A program made the translations under genes and the position numbers. 64,000 nt of DNA, taken from the NCBI RefSeq assembly GCF_016865235.1, contig NZ_CP064030.1, positions 3,162,001-3,226,000 of the forward strand, read 5' to 3'. Shown one piece after another: positions 52,870-62,758 of the stretch. The stretch comes from Dyella caseinilytica (GTDB taxonomy: Bacteria; Pseudomonadota; Gammaproteobacteria; Xanthomonadales; Rhodanobacteraceae). The notes below the pieces were generated by a model. It saw only the letters and a list, made by a program, of their open reading frames with translations, did not search any database and had not been told where the DNA came from. The first letter of the stretch is position 1. The number at the start of each line of letters is the position of its first letter.

Positions 52870-53970
52870 GTGCTGAAGAACACGCGCTACTACGACCCGA
52901 TCAACGACTTCCGCCGCAGGGTGGCACGCCGGCTTATGCGCACGGTGTTCGGCAGTCATGGGCAACCGACATCCGAACCGCTGCCGGACAAGGGGATATA
53001 CCGGATCCTGGTCTGTCACGTGAGCCACAGCCTGGGCAATACGTTGTTGCTCACACCGCTGCTGTCGGAACTGGAGAGAATCTATCCGGCGGCCGAGATC
53101 GACATTCTTACGCGCAGTCCGATCGCCAACGATGTGTACGGCCACTTCTTCAGCGTGCAGCGCATCTTCCGGTTGCCGGCGCACGGTGTCGGCCATCCAT
53201 TCCAGTTTTTCGGCACGCTGCGGCGTATGCGCAAAATCCGCTACGACCTGGCGATCGATGCCGATCCGCTATCGCAAACCGGTCGCTTGCTGACGCTGCT
53301 GTCCAATTCAAACTACACGCTTGGCTTCAGCAGTCCGAAGAAGCATGGCGAAATCACCCATGCCGTGCCGTTGCCTGACAACCTGGAAAGCAAGGGACGC
53401 CGCCCGGTGTATCTGCTGCGCAGCGCGATAGGCCGCGACACCCAAGCGGACTATCCCGTTCCGGACATCCGCCTTGCACAGAGCGAACGCACACAGGGCC
53501 GCGAGACGCTGATGCGCTCCCTGGCCGCCAGCGGCATCACGTCCATTGGCCGCGGCCTGATCGGCATCTTCGCCAATGCCACCGGCCCCAAGCTGTTGGG
53601 CGAAGCATGGTGGACGCGCTTTATCAGTGTGCTGGAAGCGCAATACCCGGAGCATCGGATCGTGGAAATCCTGCCTGCTTCCGGCGAATCGATGCTCAGC
53701 TCGCGCTATCCCGCGTATTACTCCAGCGATCTGCGCAAGATCGCCAGCGTATTGTCCGGCCTGGACGTCTATATCAGTGCTGATTGCGGCATCATGCATC
53801 TGGCCTGCGCATCGGATGTACCCACGATGGGCATCTTTACGGCCACCAATGCCAATGAGTGGGGGCCCTATGGCGCTGGCCGTCATGTCATCGCCGCGTA
53901 CGGCAAGGAACCCGAAGAAGTGGCGCAAATGATTGCCGCCATGCCAGAGCTGACCGGCCGCACGGGCTGA
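52870..53970 (+). CDS. Glycosyltransferase family 9 (heptosyltransferase-like)
   Basis: A 366-residue GT-B-type protein. Residues 45-75 (ILVCHVSHSLGNTLLLTPLLSELERIYPAAEIDILTR) match the GT9 opening, where family members have xGDxxLxTP; here Gly-Asn replaces Gly-Asp. The C-terminal half has YYSSDLRKIASVLSGLDVYISADCGIMHLACASDVPTMGIF, the nucleotide-sugar region. Probably acts on lipopolysaccharide core or another glycolipid; the donor is unknown. The start is GTG at 52870, because the nearest ATG (52856) is in another frame and closes at once. Confidence 0.85.
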   Translation: MLKNTRYYDPINDFRRRVARRLMRTVFGSHGQPTSEPLPDKGIYRILVCHVSHSLGNTLLLTPLLSELERIYPAAEIDILTRSPIANDVYGHFFSVQRIFRLPAHGVGHPFQFFGTLRRMRKIRYDLAIDADPLSQTGRLLTLLSNSNYTLGFSSPKKHGEITHAVPLPDNLESKGRRPVYLLRSAIGRDTQADYPVPDIRLAQSERTQGRETLMRSLAASGITSIGRGLIGIFANATGPKLLGEAWWTRFISVLEAQYPEHRIVEILPASGESMLSSRYPAYYSSDLRKIASVLSGLDVYISADCGIMHLACASDVPTMGIFTATNANEWGPYGAGRHVIAAYGKEPEEVAQMIAAMPELTGRTG

Positions 53971-54030
53971 GGCTCCGCCCCTCCCTCCCCAACCTACCAA
54001 CCCGTTGTCGCATCGGCTAGCATGCCAAAC

Positions 54031-54155
54031 ATGAGGGAGATGGCATGCCTCCCGTTCTCCAAGGCCTGCGCTTATGCAGAATGTTCTTGTGGAACAAACC
54101 ACCGAAAGGTTGATGATGCCTGCACCACCGGTTTCCGGCGGCGCAGGCGTGCCTG
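54031..54155 (+). ncRNA. Fluoride (crcB) riboswitch with expression platform
   Basis: The first stem GGGAG (54035-54039) / CTCCC (54049-54053) encloses a loop starting ATGGCAT. The loop's GGCAT (54042-54046) can form a pseudoknot with ATGCC (54116-54120) inside TGATGATGCCTGC, the conserved fluoride-aptamer 3' end. A small stem ACC-GAAA-GGT precedes that end. Downstream GCAGGC (54143-54148) is complementary to GCCTGC (54118-54123), so a competing hairpin would capture the aptamer 3' strand. That is a plausible ligand-off structure. It lies immediately upstream of crcB. Recognised by eye; a covariance search was not possible. Confidence 0.8.
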
Positions 54156-54212
54156 TGTTGCCGTGGAGCCGACCTATTGCGTCGAACCATTGCAGTCAGG
54201 AGACAACACTAC

Positions 54213-54599
54213 GTGAGCATGACCGGATTTCTCGCCGTCGGATTGGGCGGCGCCTTGGGATGCTGGATGCGCTGGATACTGGGCATCCTCCTGAACCCCA
54301 TCTTCCCCACCCTGCCCCTGGGCACCCTCGCGGCCAATCTGATCGGCGGTCTGGCCATGGGTTGCATGATGGGTATCTTCGAGCACTTTCAAACGCTGCC
54401 GCCGGAGATGCGGCTGTTCGTGATGACAGGCTTCCTGGGTGGCCTGACCACCTTCTCCACCTTCTCCGCCGAAGCGGACACGCTGCTGCTGCGTGGGCAA
54501 TACCTTTGGTTCGGCACGCATGTGGCCGTACATCTTTTGGGCAGCCTGACGATGACCATTTTCGGCATCTTCCTCACGCGCGGCCTGTTGCGCCATTGA
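54213..54599 (+). CDS. crcB: Fluoride channel CrcB/Fluc
   Basis: A 128-residue membrane protein with four helices and the Fluc signatures GGALGCWMRW (about 12-21), GTLAANLIGGLAMG (about 37-50) and GFLGGLTTFSTFSAE (about 74-88), which carry the pore Asn, Phe and Thr/Ser. It exports fluoride as a dimer. The start is GTG at 54213, with AGGAGA 9 bases upstream; ATG 54219 is 6 bases further and less well spaced. A fluoride riboswitch precedes it and DUF190 follows after 16 bases. Confidence 0.95.
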   Translation: MSMTGFLAVGLGGALGCWMRWILGILLNPIFPTLPLGTLAANLIGGLAMGCMMGIFEHFQTLPPEMRLFVMTGFLGGLTTFSTFSAEADTLLLRGQYLWFGTHVAVHLLGSLTMTIFGIFLTRGLLRH

Positions 54600-54615
54600 A
54601 ACGGAGTCGATCGCC

Positions 54616-54978
54616 ATGAGTTTTGAAACGTCGTTCGACAACGGCTCCACCCAAGGCGTTTTTCTGCGCTTCTACACGCACGTCCATGCGCGGCACGACG
54701 GCTTGCTGATTTCCGAATGGCTATTGGAACTGGCCAAGCGCCATAAGCTGGGTGGCGGCTCCGTATTTCGCGCCATAGCTGGATTCGGCCGGCATGGCGT
54801 GTTGCACCATGAGGCGTTCTTCGAGCTTGCCGACGACCTTCCGGAAAAAATTGAATTCCTGCTCAGCGAACCCAATGCTCAGACACTGCTGCGATTGGTA
54901 CGCGAAGCAAATGTTGATCTCGTCTATGCATGGTCGCCGGTACATTTCGGCATCTTGGGCAAAGAAGGAAAAGGATGA
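54616..54978 (+). CDS. DUF190 domain protein, fluoride operon
   Basis: A 120-residue protein of the DUF190 family (LRFYTHVHARHDGLLISEWLLELAKRHKLGGGSVFRAIAGFGRHG), a small PII-like ferredoxin fold often found with crcB and under fluoride riboswitches. A regulatory or fluoride-sensing role is suspected but unproven. CGGAG lies about 12 bases before the ATG. Its stop overlaps the next ATG (ATGA, 54975-54978), coupling it to cfa. Confidence 0.9.
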   Translation: MSFETSFDNGSTQGVFLRFYTHVHARHDGLLISEWLLELAKRHKLGGGSVFRAIAGFGRHGVLHHEAFFELADDLPEKIEFLLSEPNAQTLLRLVREANVDLVYAWSPVHFGILGKEGKG

Positions 54979-56093
54979 GTCAGGATTCTTTGAGACAACG
55001 CGCCGCCGAACTGCTGGAAACGGCGGGCATACATATCGATGGGCCGTCCCCGACGGACATCCACGTTCAAGACGATCAACTTTATGCACGCGTCTTTGCA
55101 CATGGATCGCTCGGGCTGGGTGAAGCCTACATGGATGGCTGGTGGGATGCCGGCGATCTTCCCGGCTTCTTCACCCGCGTCTTGTCCAGTCATGTGGATG
55201 AGCACCTGAAAACGCTCGATACGCTGATCGCGCATCTCAAGGCACGCTTCATCAACCTGCAACGCGGCCAGCATGCGTTCGAGATCGGCAAGGCGCACTA
55301 CGATCGCGGTAATGATCTGTTCAAGGCCATGCTGGGCAAATATATGGTGTATTCCTGCGGCTACTGGGCCCAGGCCACTAATCTGGATGATGCGCAGGAA
55401 GCCAAGCTCGACCTGATCTGCCGCAAGCTGCAGCTGAAGCCCGGCATGCGCGTGCTCGACATCGGCTGCGGCTGGGGCGAAGCGCTAAAGTTTGCCGCCG
55501 AGCGTTACGGCGTGAGCGGTGTCGGCATTACCGTCTCCAACGAACAGACCGAACTGGCACGCGAACTATGCCAGGGGCTCCCCATCGAGATTCGCCTGCA
55601 GGACTACCGCGAACTGGACGAGCCCTTCGATGCGATCATGTCGATCGGCATGTTCGAGCACGTGGGTGTGAAGAATTACCGGGAGTATTTCGAGGTGGCG
55701 CGCCGCTGCCTGAAAGACGACGGACTATTCCTCTTGCACAGCATCGGCAGCAACCATGCGCCGAGCCGTCCCGATCCGTGGATCGAGAAATACATTTTCC
55801 CCAACTCCATGATTCCCGCCGCCAGCCAGGTTGCCACCGCATTGGAAGGTCTGTTCGTGGTGGAAGACTGGCACAACTTCGGCGCGGATTACGATCGCAC
55901 ACTGACCGCATGGCGTGACAATTTCGATGCCGCATGGCCAGCGCTTTCAGCTCGTTACGACGAGCGTTTCCGCCGCATGTGGCATTTCTACCTGGCAGTA
56001 TCGGCTGCCGTCTTTCGCAGCCGGCGCGACCAGCTCTGGCAGCTCACCCTGAGTCCGCACGGTGTGCCCGGCGGCTATCGCGTACCCCGTTGA
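54975..56093 (+). CDS. cfa: Cyclopropane-fatty-acyl-phospholipid synthase
   Basis: A 372-residue enzyme (E. coli Cfa has 382) that uses SAM to convert unsaturated phospholipid acyl chains to cyclopropane rings at the membrane. YSCGYW (about 131-136, catalytic Cys region), SAM motif VLDIGCGWGEALKFAAERYG (about 158-177), MSIGMFEHVGVKNY and HSIGSNHAPSRPDPWIEKYIFP are family marks. The ATG at 54975 lies inside the DUF190 stop, making cfa the third gene of the fluoride-riboswitch operon, an uncommon partner. Confidence 0.93.
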   Translation: MSQDSLRQRAAELLETAGIHIDGPSPTDIHVQDDQLYARVFAHGSLGLGEAYMDGWWDAGDLPGFFTRVLSSHVDEHLKTLDTLIAHLKARFINLQRGQHAFEIGKAHYDRGNDLFKAMLGKYMVYSCGYWAQATNLDDAQEAKLDLICRKLQLKPGMRVLDIGCGWGEALKFAAERYGVSGVGITVSNEQTELARELCQGLPIEIRLQDYRELDEPFDAIMSIGMFEHVGVKNYREYFEVARRCLKDDGLFLLHSIGSNHAPSRPDPWIEKYIFPNSMIPAASQVATALEGLFVVEDWHNFGADYDRTLTAWRDNFDAAWPALSARYDERFRRMWHFYLAVSAAVFRSRRDQLWQLTLSPHGVPGGYRVPR

Positions 56094-56110
56094 TCGGATC
56101 CTAAAACATC

Positions 56111-56980
56111 ATGCCCATGCGCCGTCGGTTTCTTTTGCTGCTGTCGTGCCTGTTCCTGCTATGCGGCAATGCTGTGGCGCATCCTGCGCTATGGCAAGCC
56201 AAAGTGGGAAACAGCACGGTGTATCTGTTTGGCACCGTGCATTTGTTGCCGAACGATACCAACTGGCGCTTCCCGGCACTCGATCAGGCACTGGCACAAA
56301 GCCAGTCGCTGTATATCGAACTGACCGATGACGATCAGGCGAGCATGGCAGCACTCGTGTTGCGCTATGGCATCGACTCGGCGCATCCGCTTTCCACGCA
56401 ACTCAACGAAAGCGACAACGCCGCGCTCGCCAAAGCCGCGCAACTGGCTGGCCTGCCCGGAGGCGCCACCACGCTGCAACCCATGAAACCCTGGCTGGCG
56501 GCACTGACCTTGTCCGTGGCGCCCCTGCTGAAGGCTGGCCTCGATCCGGCCGAAGGTGTGGACAAGCAGCTCAAAGCGCAAATGATCCATGCCGGCAAAC
56601 CCGTGCTTGGTCTGGAAACGGCGGAACAGCAGATCCAGTTTCTCGCTGACCTTTCCACGCCGATACAGATCGCCTTTCTGCGCGACACCTTGCGCGACAT
56701 CGACAAAGACAAAGAAGAGCTATTGAAGTTGGTCGACGCCTGGAAACAGGGTGATGTTGCCGCCATCGCCAAGCTGGAAAACGACGAATTGAAAGACCAG
56801 GAACCTGCGCTTTACCAGGAGCTACTGGTGCAGCGGAACAGCACCTGGGCAGGCAAGATCCGGGACATGCTGAAGCAGCCGGGTACGGTGTTTATGGCGG
56901 TTGGCGCAGCACATCTGGCCGGACCTGACAGCGTGCAGGCACAACTGGCGAAGATGGGGATTGTTGTGCAGCAAGATTAG
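56111..56980 (+). CDS. TraB/GumN-family exported protein
   Basis: A 289-residue protein with a signal peptide (about residues 1-23) and the TraB/GumN pattern: PALWQAKVGNSTVYLFGTVHLLPND (about 25-49), with the GxxH pair, PWLAALTLSV, GVDKQLKAQMIHAGKPVLGLETAEQQ and FMAVGAAHLAGPDSV at the end. The conserved His and Glu suggest a metal-dependent hydrolase fold; activity is unknown for most members. It starts 17 bases after cfa and may share that transcript. Confidence 0.88.
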   Translation: MPMRRRFLLLLSCLFLLCGNAVAHPALWQAKVGNSTVYLFGTVHLLPNDTNWRFPALDQALAQSQSLYIELTDDDQASMAALVLRYGIDSAHPLSTQLNESDNAALAKAAQLAGLPGGATTLQPMKPWLAALTLSVAPLLKAGLDPAEGVDKQLKAQMIHAGKPVLGLETAEQQIQFLADLSTPIQIAFLRDTLRDIDKDKEELLKLVDAWKQGDVAAIAKLENDELKDQEPALYQELLVQRNSTWAGKIRDMLKQPGTVFMAVGAAHLAGPDSVQAQLAKMGIVVQQD

Positions 56981-57031
56981 GCGCTGTTTCCGAAAAAGTA
57001 GCGCTCACTATCGGTGCAGATCTTGCCCCAA

Positions 57032-57059
57032 CGTCATTCCGGCCTTCGCCGGAATGACG
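57032..57059. repeat. REP-like hairpin
   Basis: A perfect 12-bp stem, CGTCATTCCGGC / GCCGGAATGACG, surrounds a CTTC tetraloop in the gap between convergent genes. The CGTCATTCCGGC sequence is a familiar interspersed palindrome in proteobacteria. It has no T-run and may act as mRNA stabiliser or REP element. Confidence 0.75.
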
Positions 57060-57114
57060 CTGAAGAAGTGGCAAACATCACGAATGGAGCGGACGCCAGC
57101 AGCCCGCCACAAAC

Positions 57115-57579
57115 TCAATCAAACGTCGCCGTATAAGCCTTCGGCTTCCACGGCTGCCGCGGCATATGGATGGTGTACGAATCCATCTTGCCCAGATCCG
57201 TCGACTTCGCCGTCAATGCCGTGCCATTGAACGCCACGTCAATGCGATAGACATGTCCAGCCTGTACATTGTCAATCTTCAGCCACGGACGATTGATCAA
57301 ATGCGAGTTGGACAGCGTGAGCTTGATCACCTGCGCACCAGGAAGGATGCGCACCCACGGGGTCTTGCCACCGTTCAACTTCTCCCAGGTGTTCCTCTCG
57401 TTGACACTGGTGATGCCGCAGATGAACCCCGGCTGCTCGGCGCATACCACCAAGGCGGTATCGGATTTGGGGTGATTCTTGTCCGAATAGCCCAGCAAAG
57501 GCCGGTGGCCCGCAAAGAACACGCAACCGGTGACCAGGACGCAGGCCACGGCAACTGCGGCAGTACGTAGAAAGTGCAT
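57115..57579 (-). CDS. Hypothetical lipoprotein
   Basis: A 154-residue protein with a lipoprotein signal: MHFLRTAAVAVACVLVTGC (lipobox VTGC, Cys19). The mature part has one Cys pair (VVCAEQPGFICGIT) and is beta-rich (WVRILPGAQVIKLTLSNSHLINRP; YRIDVAFNGTALTAK). No recognised family. It is convergent with the GumN-like gene and divergent from parC. Confidence 0.7.
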   Translation of the reverse strand: MHFLRTAAVAVACVLVTGCVFFAGHRPLLGYSDKNHPKSDTALVVCAEQPGFICGITSVNERNTWEKLNGGKTPWVRILPGAQVIKLTLSNSHLINRPWLKIDNVQAGHVYRIDVAFNGTALTAKSTDLGKMDSYTIHMPRQPWKPKAYTATFD

Positions 57580-57672
57580 GGTTCGGCCCGCGACAAGAAT
57601 CGCCGCATTCTAGCCTAAGGCCGCTGCCATCTGGCACCATCTCTCCCGCCCGCGGCGCCCCTATGCGCCCAG

Positions 57673-59925
<2,253 letters not shown>

Positions 59926-60017
59926 AAGGAACTTCATTAGACCGCAAGTCGTCCAACAGGCGTGTGCACGGCAAGGCATTGCCGTGCGTTATGCGCGTGA
60001 TGAAACCTGGAGCACCT

Positions 60018-60509
60018 ATGAACAGACGAGCCATCACCGCCCTGGCGACCAGCTTGCTGATGACCGCTGCGTGGGCGCAAACGGCCAGTCAGCCGCTGAA
60101 TCTCAAACTACCCGCCAACACGCCTTATCCGGGGACAAGCGCTAACACGGCTCAGCCGGCCCATTCATCCACCGCTGTGCCCAATCCGAGCGCGGTGACG
60201 ATCAATGGCCAAACCCCCTCTGCCGCCACCCCGGGCGTCTACTACGGCGATACCAGCGGCACCCGCGGCAATCGGTCCTCCGCCAGCGCCCCGGCCTGCG
60301 ATGACTCCACTTACAACCAGCCCCAGGTCCACGGCGACGTGGGCATGGGGGTGGTCACTGGCAGTCATATGCCTTCGGGCTCCTATCAGTCCGGCAATGT
60401 CAGCGTCGTCCAGAACACGGGAAGCTGCGACCATCCGACCGGTGCCGTGGGTATTTCCATCGGTGTGAGCCGCTTTGGCACATTCGGCAGTGGCGGGTTC
60501 GGACATTGA
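60018..60509 (+). CDS. Small exported protein, unknown function
   Basis: A 163-residue protein with a signal peptide (residues 1-21, ending TAAWAQ). The mature part is rich in Ser, Thr, Pro, Gly and Asn, with two cysteines (APACDDSTYNQPQVHGDVGMGVVTGSHMPSGSY; TGSCDHPTG) and a Gly-rich end (SRFGTFGSGGFGH). The pattern GDVGMGVVTGS...GNVSVVQ suggests a short beta-repeat surface or fibre-like protein. AGCACCT is weak as a ribosome site. Not recognised. Confidence 0.68.
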   Translation: MNRRAITALATSLLMTAAWAQTASQPLNLKLPANTPYPGTSANTAQPAHSSTAVPNPSAVTINGQTPSAATPGVYYGDTSGTRGNRSSASAPACDDSTYNQPQVHGDVGMGVVTGSHMPSGSYQSGNVSVVQNTGSCDHPTGAVGISIGVSRFGTFGSGGFGH

Positions 60510-60516
60510 GCCTGAA

Positions 60517-60537
60517 CGCCCTCCCCCTGCGGGAGGG
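60517..60537. repeat. Short GC-rich hairpin
   Basis: CCCTCCC and GGGAGGG pair around CCTGC, about 10 bases after the exported-protein stop. It resembles the palindromic unit near 52193. With no T-run in the plus direction it may be a REP element rather than a terminator. Confidence 0.45.
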
Positions 60538-60628
60538 TGTTAAAAAAGCACCGAAAGCACGTGGAAAGCCTCACTCTCCAGACTACTTGGCTGGTTCCGC
60601 CCTTCCGTCTGCAGTAGAGACCCCATTC

Positions 60629-61468
60629 GTGATTCAAAATGTCGAGTTTCGCTTCGAAGGCGGCCGTTGCGGCGTCCTGCTCATTCATGGACTGACCGGC
60701 ACCCCCACCGAGATGCGCCTGGTCGGCAAGGGTCTCAACCGTGCCGGTTTCAGCGTCTACGGCATGCAACTGGCCGGTCACTGCGGCGATGTGGACGATC
60801 TACTCGCCACCGGCTGGAAAGACTGGTACGCCAGCGTCGAAGCTGCTGCGGAGCGCTTCCGTCATGAGGTGGATCACCTGTTCGTGGCGGGCCTGTCGAT
60901 GGGCGCTGTGCTGGCTTTGAAGCTTGCCGCCGATCATCCCGATTGGGTCCGCGGTGTCGGTGTCTACGGCGCTACGTTCCGCTACGACGGCTGGGCGATT
61001 CCGTGGTACGGCCGGTTCTCCTTCCTGCTGCCGCTGATCGGCCGCTTGGGCATCGGCAAGCACCGCATGGTCCACGAAAACGAACCCTATGGCCTGCGCG
61101 ACGAACGTCTGCGTGCGCAGATCAGCGGGCTGATGCTCGGCGGCGATAGCGCTGCCGCTGGCCTGCCCGGCAACCCGTGGCCGTCGCTGGCACAGATGTA
61201 TGACATGGCCGCCGTGGTACGCCGCGAGCTGCCGAAGGTGACAGCGCCGTGCTTCGTCGCACACGCCACCGAGGACGACGTGGCCAGCCTGGAAAACGCC
61301 TATCTGGTGACGCGATCGGTGTCCGGTCCGGTGGAGATGCTGCTGCTGGAAGACAGCTATCACATGATCACCGTCGATCGCGAGCGCCGCACGCTGATCA
61401 ACGGCTCGGCAGAGTTTTTCTCCAAGATCGCCGCGAGCTGCACGCCAAGCGCGCGCGCCGTCGCCTGA
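60629..61468 (+). CDS. Alpha/beta hydrolase, carboxylesterase-like
   Basis: A 279-residue alpha/beta hydrolase: oxyanion region LLIHGLTGTPTEMR (about 19-32), nucleophile elbow GLSMGAVLALKLA (Ser about residue 94), acid Asp in ATEDDVASLENAY and His in EDSYHMITVDRE. The layout resembles Est30-like carboxylesterases. The start is GTG at 60629, just before the first beta strand; a longer in-frame TTG at 60506 overlaps a palindrome and the previous gene and is rejected. Substrate unknown. Confidence 0.85.
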   Translation: MIQNVEFRFEGGRCGVLLIHGLTGTPTEMRLVGKGLNRAGFSVYGMQLAGHCGDVDDLLATGWKDWYASVEAAAERFRHEVDHLFVAGLSMGAVLALKLAADHPDWVRGVGVYGATFRYDGWAIPWYGRFSFLLPLIGRLGIGKHRMVHENEPYGLRDERLRAQISGLMLGGDSAAAGLPGNPWPSLAQMYDMAAVVRRELPKVTAPCFVAHATEDDVASLENAYLVTRSVSGPVEMLLLEDSYHMITVDRERRTLINGSAEFFSKIAASCTPSARAVA

Positions 61469-61489
61469 AGCATCCGGGGACGCGCTGAC

Positions 61490-61849
61490 ATGTCGCCGCT
61501 TGTTGCCACGTTGTGGCTGGTCAACGTGACGCTCGATACCGGCGGCCAACTTGCCTTCAAGGCGGCTGCCAGCGACCCACGTGCCGGTGATGGCATGGCG
61601 CGCTGGCGTTACATGGCAAGCCGTCCATGGATCTGGCTGGGCATCCTGGCCTACGCCACGCACCTGTTGTCCTGGATTGCGTTTCTGTCGCTGGTGGATC
61701 TGTCAGAAGGCGTACTGCTGGCGTCGATCAACATCGCGGTCATCATGATTGCCGGCCGCCTGCTGTTCCGCGAAAAGCTGACGCCACTGCGCGTGGGCGG
61801 CATCTTGCTGGTGAGTGCCGGCGTGGCCATCGTGGGAATGAGCGGATGA
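61490..61849 (+). CDS. Half-size DMT/EamA-like transporter, first of a pair
   Basis: A 119-residue membrane protein with four hydrophobic segments (MSPLVATLWLVNVTLDTGGQLAFKAA; IWLGILAYATHLLSWIAFLSLV; GVLLASINIAVIMIAGRLLF; VGGILLVSAGVAIVGM), i.e. a half-length SMR/EamA unit. Half-size proteins of this class normally work as dimers. Its stop overlaps the ATG of a second half-size unit (ATGA at 61846-61849), suggesting a heterodimeric exporter or flippase. Confidence 0.82.
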   Translation: MSPLVATLWLVNVTLDTGGQLAFKAAASDPRAGDGMARWRYMASRPWIWLGILAYATHLLSWIAFLSLVDLSEGVLLASINIAVIMIAGRLLFREKLTPLRVGGILLVSAGVAIVGMSG

Positions 61850-62283
61850 AGACCTGGCGCTTTTACCTGGCCGGCTTCGCCTTGCTGCTGGCCTTCGACA
61901 CCATAGTGCAGCTGAGCTTCAAGCTGACCGGCGAACATGCGTTTCCGCCCGAAGCGAACCTCGCCTGGGTCGCGCGCGTGTTTGGCCATCCCTGGATCTA
62001 CATCGCACTGATCGGCTACGTCGGTAACTTTTTCACCTGGATGAGCCTGCTCAAGCACGCGCCCATCGGCCCCGCATTCGCCGCGTCGCACTTGGACGTG
62101 GTGACGGTGATGCTGGCGTCGGCATGGCTGTTCCACGAGGCATTGACGCCGATGCGCCTGCTCGGTGCCGGCGTGATCATGCTGGGTATCGTTTGTCTGG
62201 CATTCGCCGAGAAAGGCGCACCCTCGCAAAACGAAGCGCCCAGTGCGGCAGAAGGCGCCTTGGGCGCCGCAACGGGCGAATAA
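61846..62283 (+). CDS. Half-size DMT/EamA-like transporter, second of a pair
   Basis: A 145-residue membrane protein with four hydrophobic segments (FYLAGFALLLAFDTIVQLSFKL; WIYIALIGYVGNFFTWMSLL; HLDVVTVMLASAWLFHEAL; LLGAGVIMLGIVCLAFA) and a short Ala/Glu-rich tail. It is translationally coupled to the preceding half-size unit; together they have the length of one EamA or ArnE/ArnF-like complex. Substrate unknown. It lies 218 bases upstream of the ACP gene. Confidence 0.82.
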   Translation: MKTWRFYLAGFALLLAFDTIVQLSFKLTGEHAFPPEANLAWVARVFGHPWIYIALIGYVGNFFTWMSLLKHAPIGPAFAASHLDVVTVMLASAWLFHEALTPMRLLGAGVIMLGIVCLAFAEKGAPSQNEAPSAAEGALGAATGE

Positions 62284-62501
62284 GACATTCACGAACTGCC
62301 GGGTTTAGCTATCTCGCGCGAATCTTTGGCTGACATCCCTGCGATGTTGACGCAACGAACGTTGTCCAGATTCGCGAAAGGCCCAGCAGGCACGATCGCT
62401 TCAGGAAATGGCGCTTTACGGTAATTTTGCCAAGACGCCTTATGGACAACCGATGAACTCTTCGTCACGCTTGCGCCTGGGGTAAACCGGGGAATCGAGG
62501 C

Positions 62502-62753
62502 ATGAGTACGCAGCAGGAAATCTTCGAGATCATCAGCAAGCAGGCGAAGATCGATATCACCACCATCAAGCCCGAGTCCACACTCAAGGATCTCGGCGTG
62601 GCTTCGCTGGATGCTATCGAAGTGATCTTCGATATCGAAGAACACTTCAATATCAATCTGCCCAATGAAGATACGGATTTTGAAAGCGGCACGGTTGGTC
62701 ATCTGGTCGAAGCGGTAGATCGCCAACTCGCGCAGAAATCCCCTCATAGCTGA
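62502..62753 (+). CDS. Acyl carrier protein (non-housekeeping type)
   Basis: An 83-residue acidic ACP with the phosphopantetheine Ser35 in LGVASLDAIEVIFDIEEHF. The usual Asp before this Ser (DSL) is Ala here. GAGG lies 5 bases before the ATG. It is 5 bases upstream of a ketosynthase gene, so the two work as a dedicated carrier-condensation pair. The substitution and context argue against the housekeeping AcpP (whose gene normally lies with fabD/fabG/fabF). Confidence 0.88.
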   Translation: MSTQQEIFEIISKQAKIDITTIKPESTLKDLGVASLDAIEVIFDIEEHFNINLPNEDTDFESGTVGHLVEAVDRQLAQKSPHS

Positions 62754-62758
62754 CGTTC

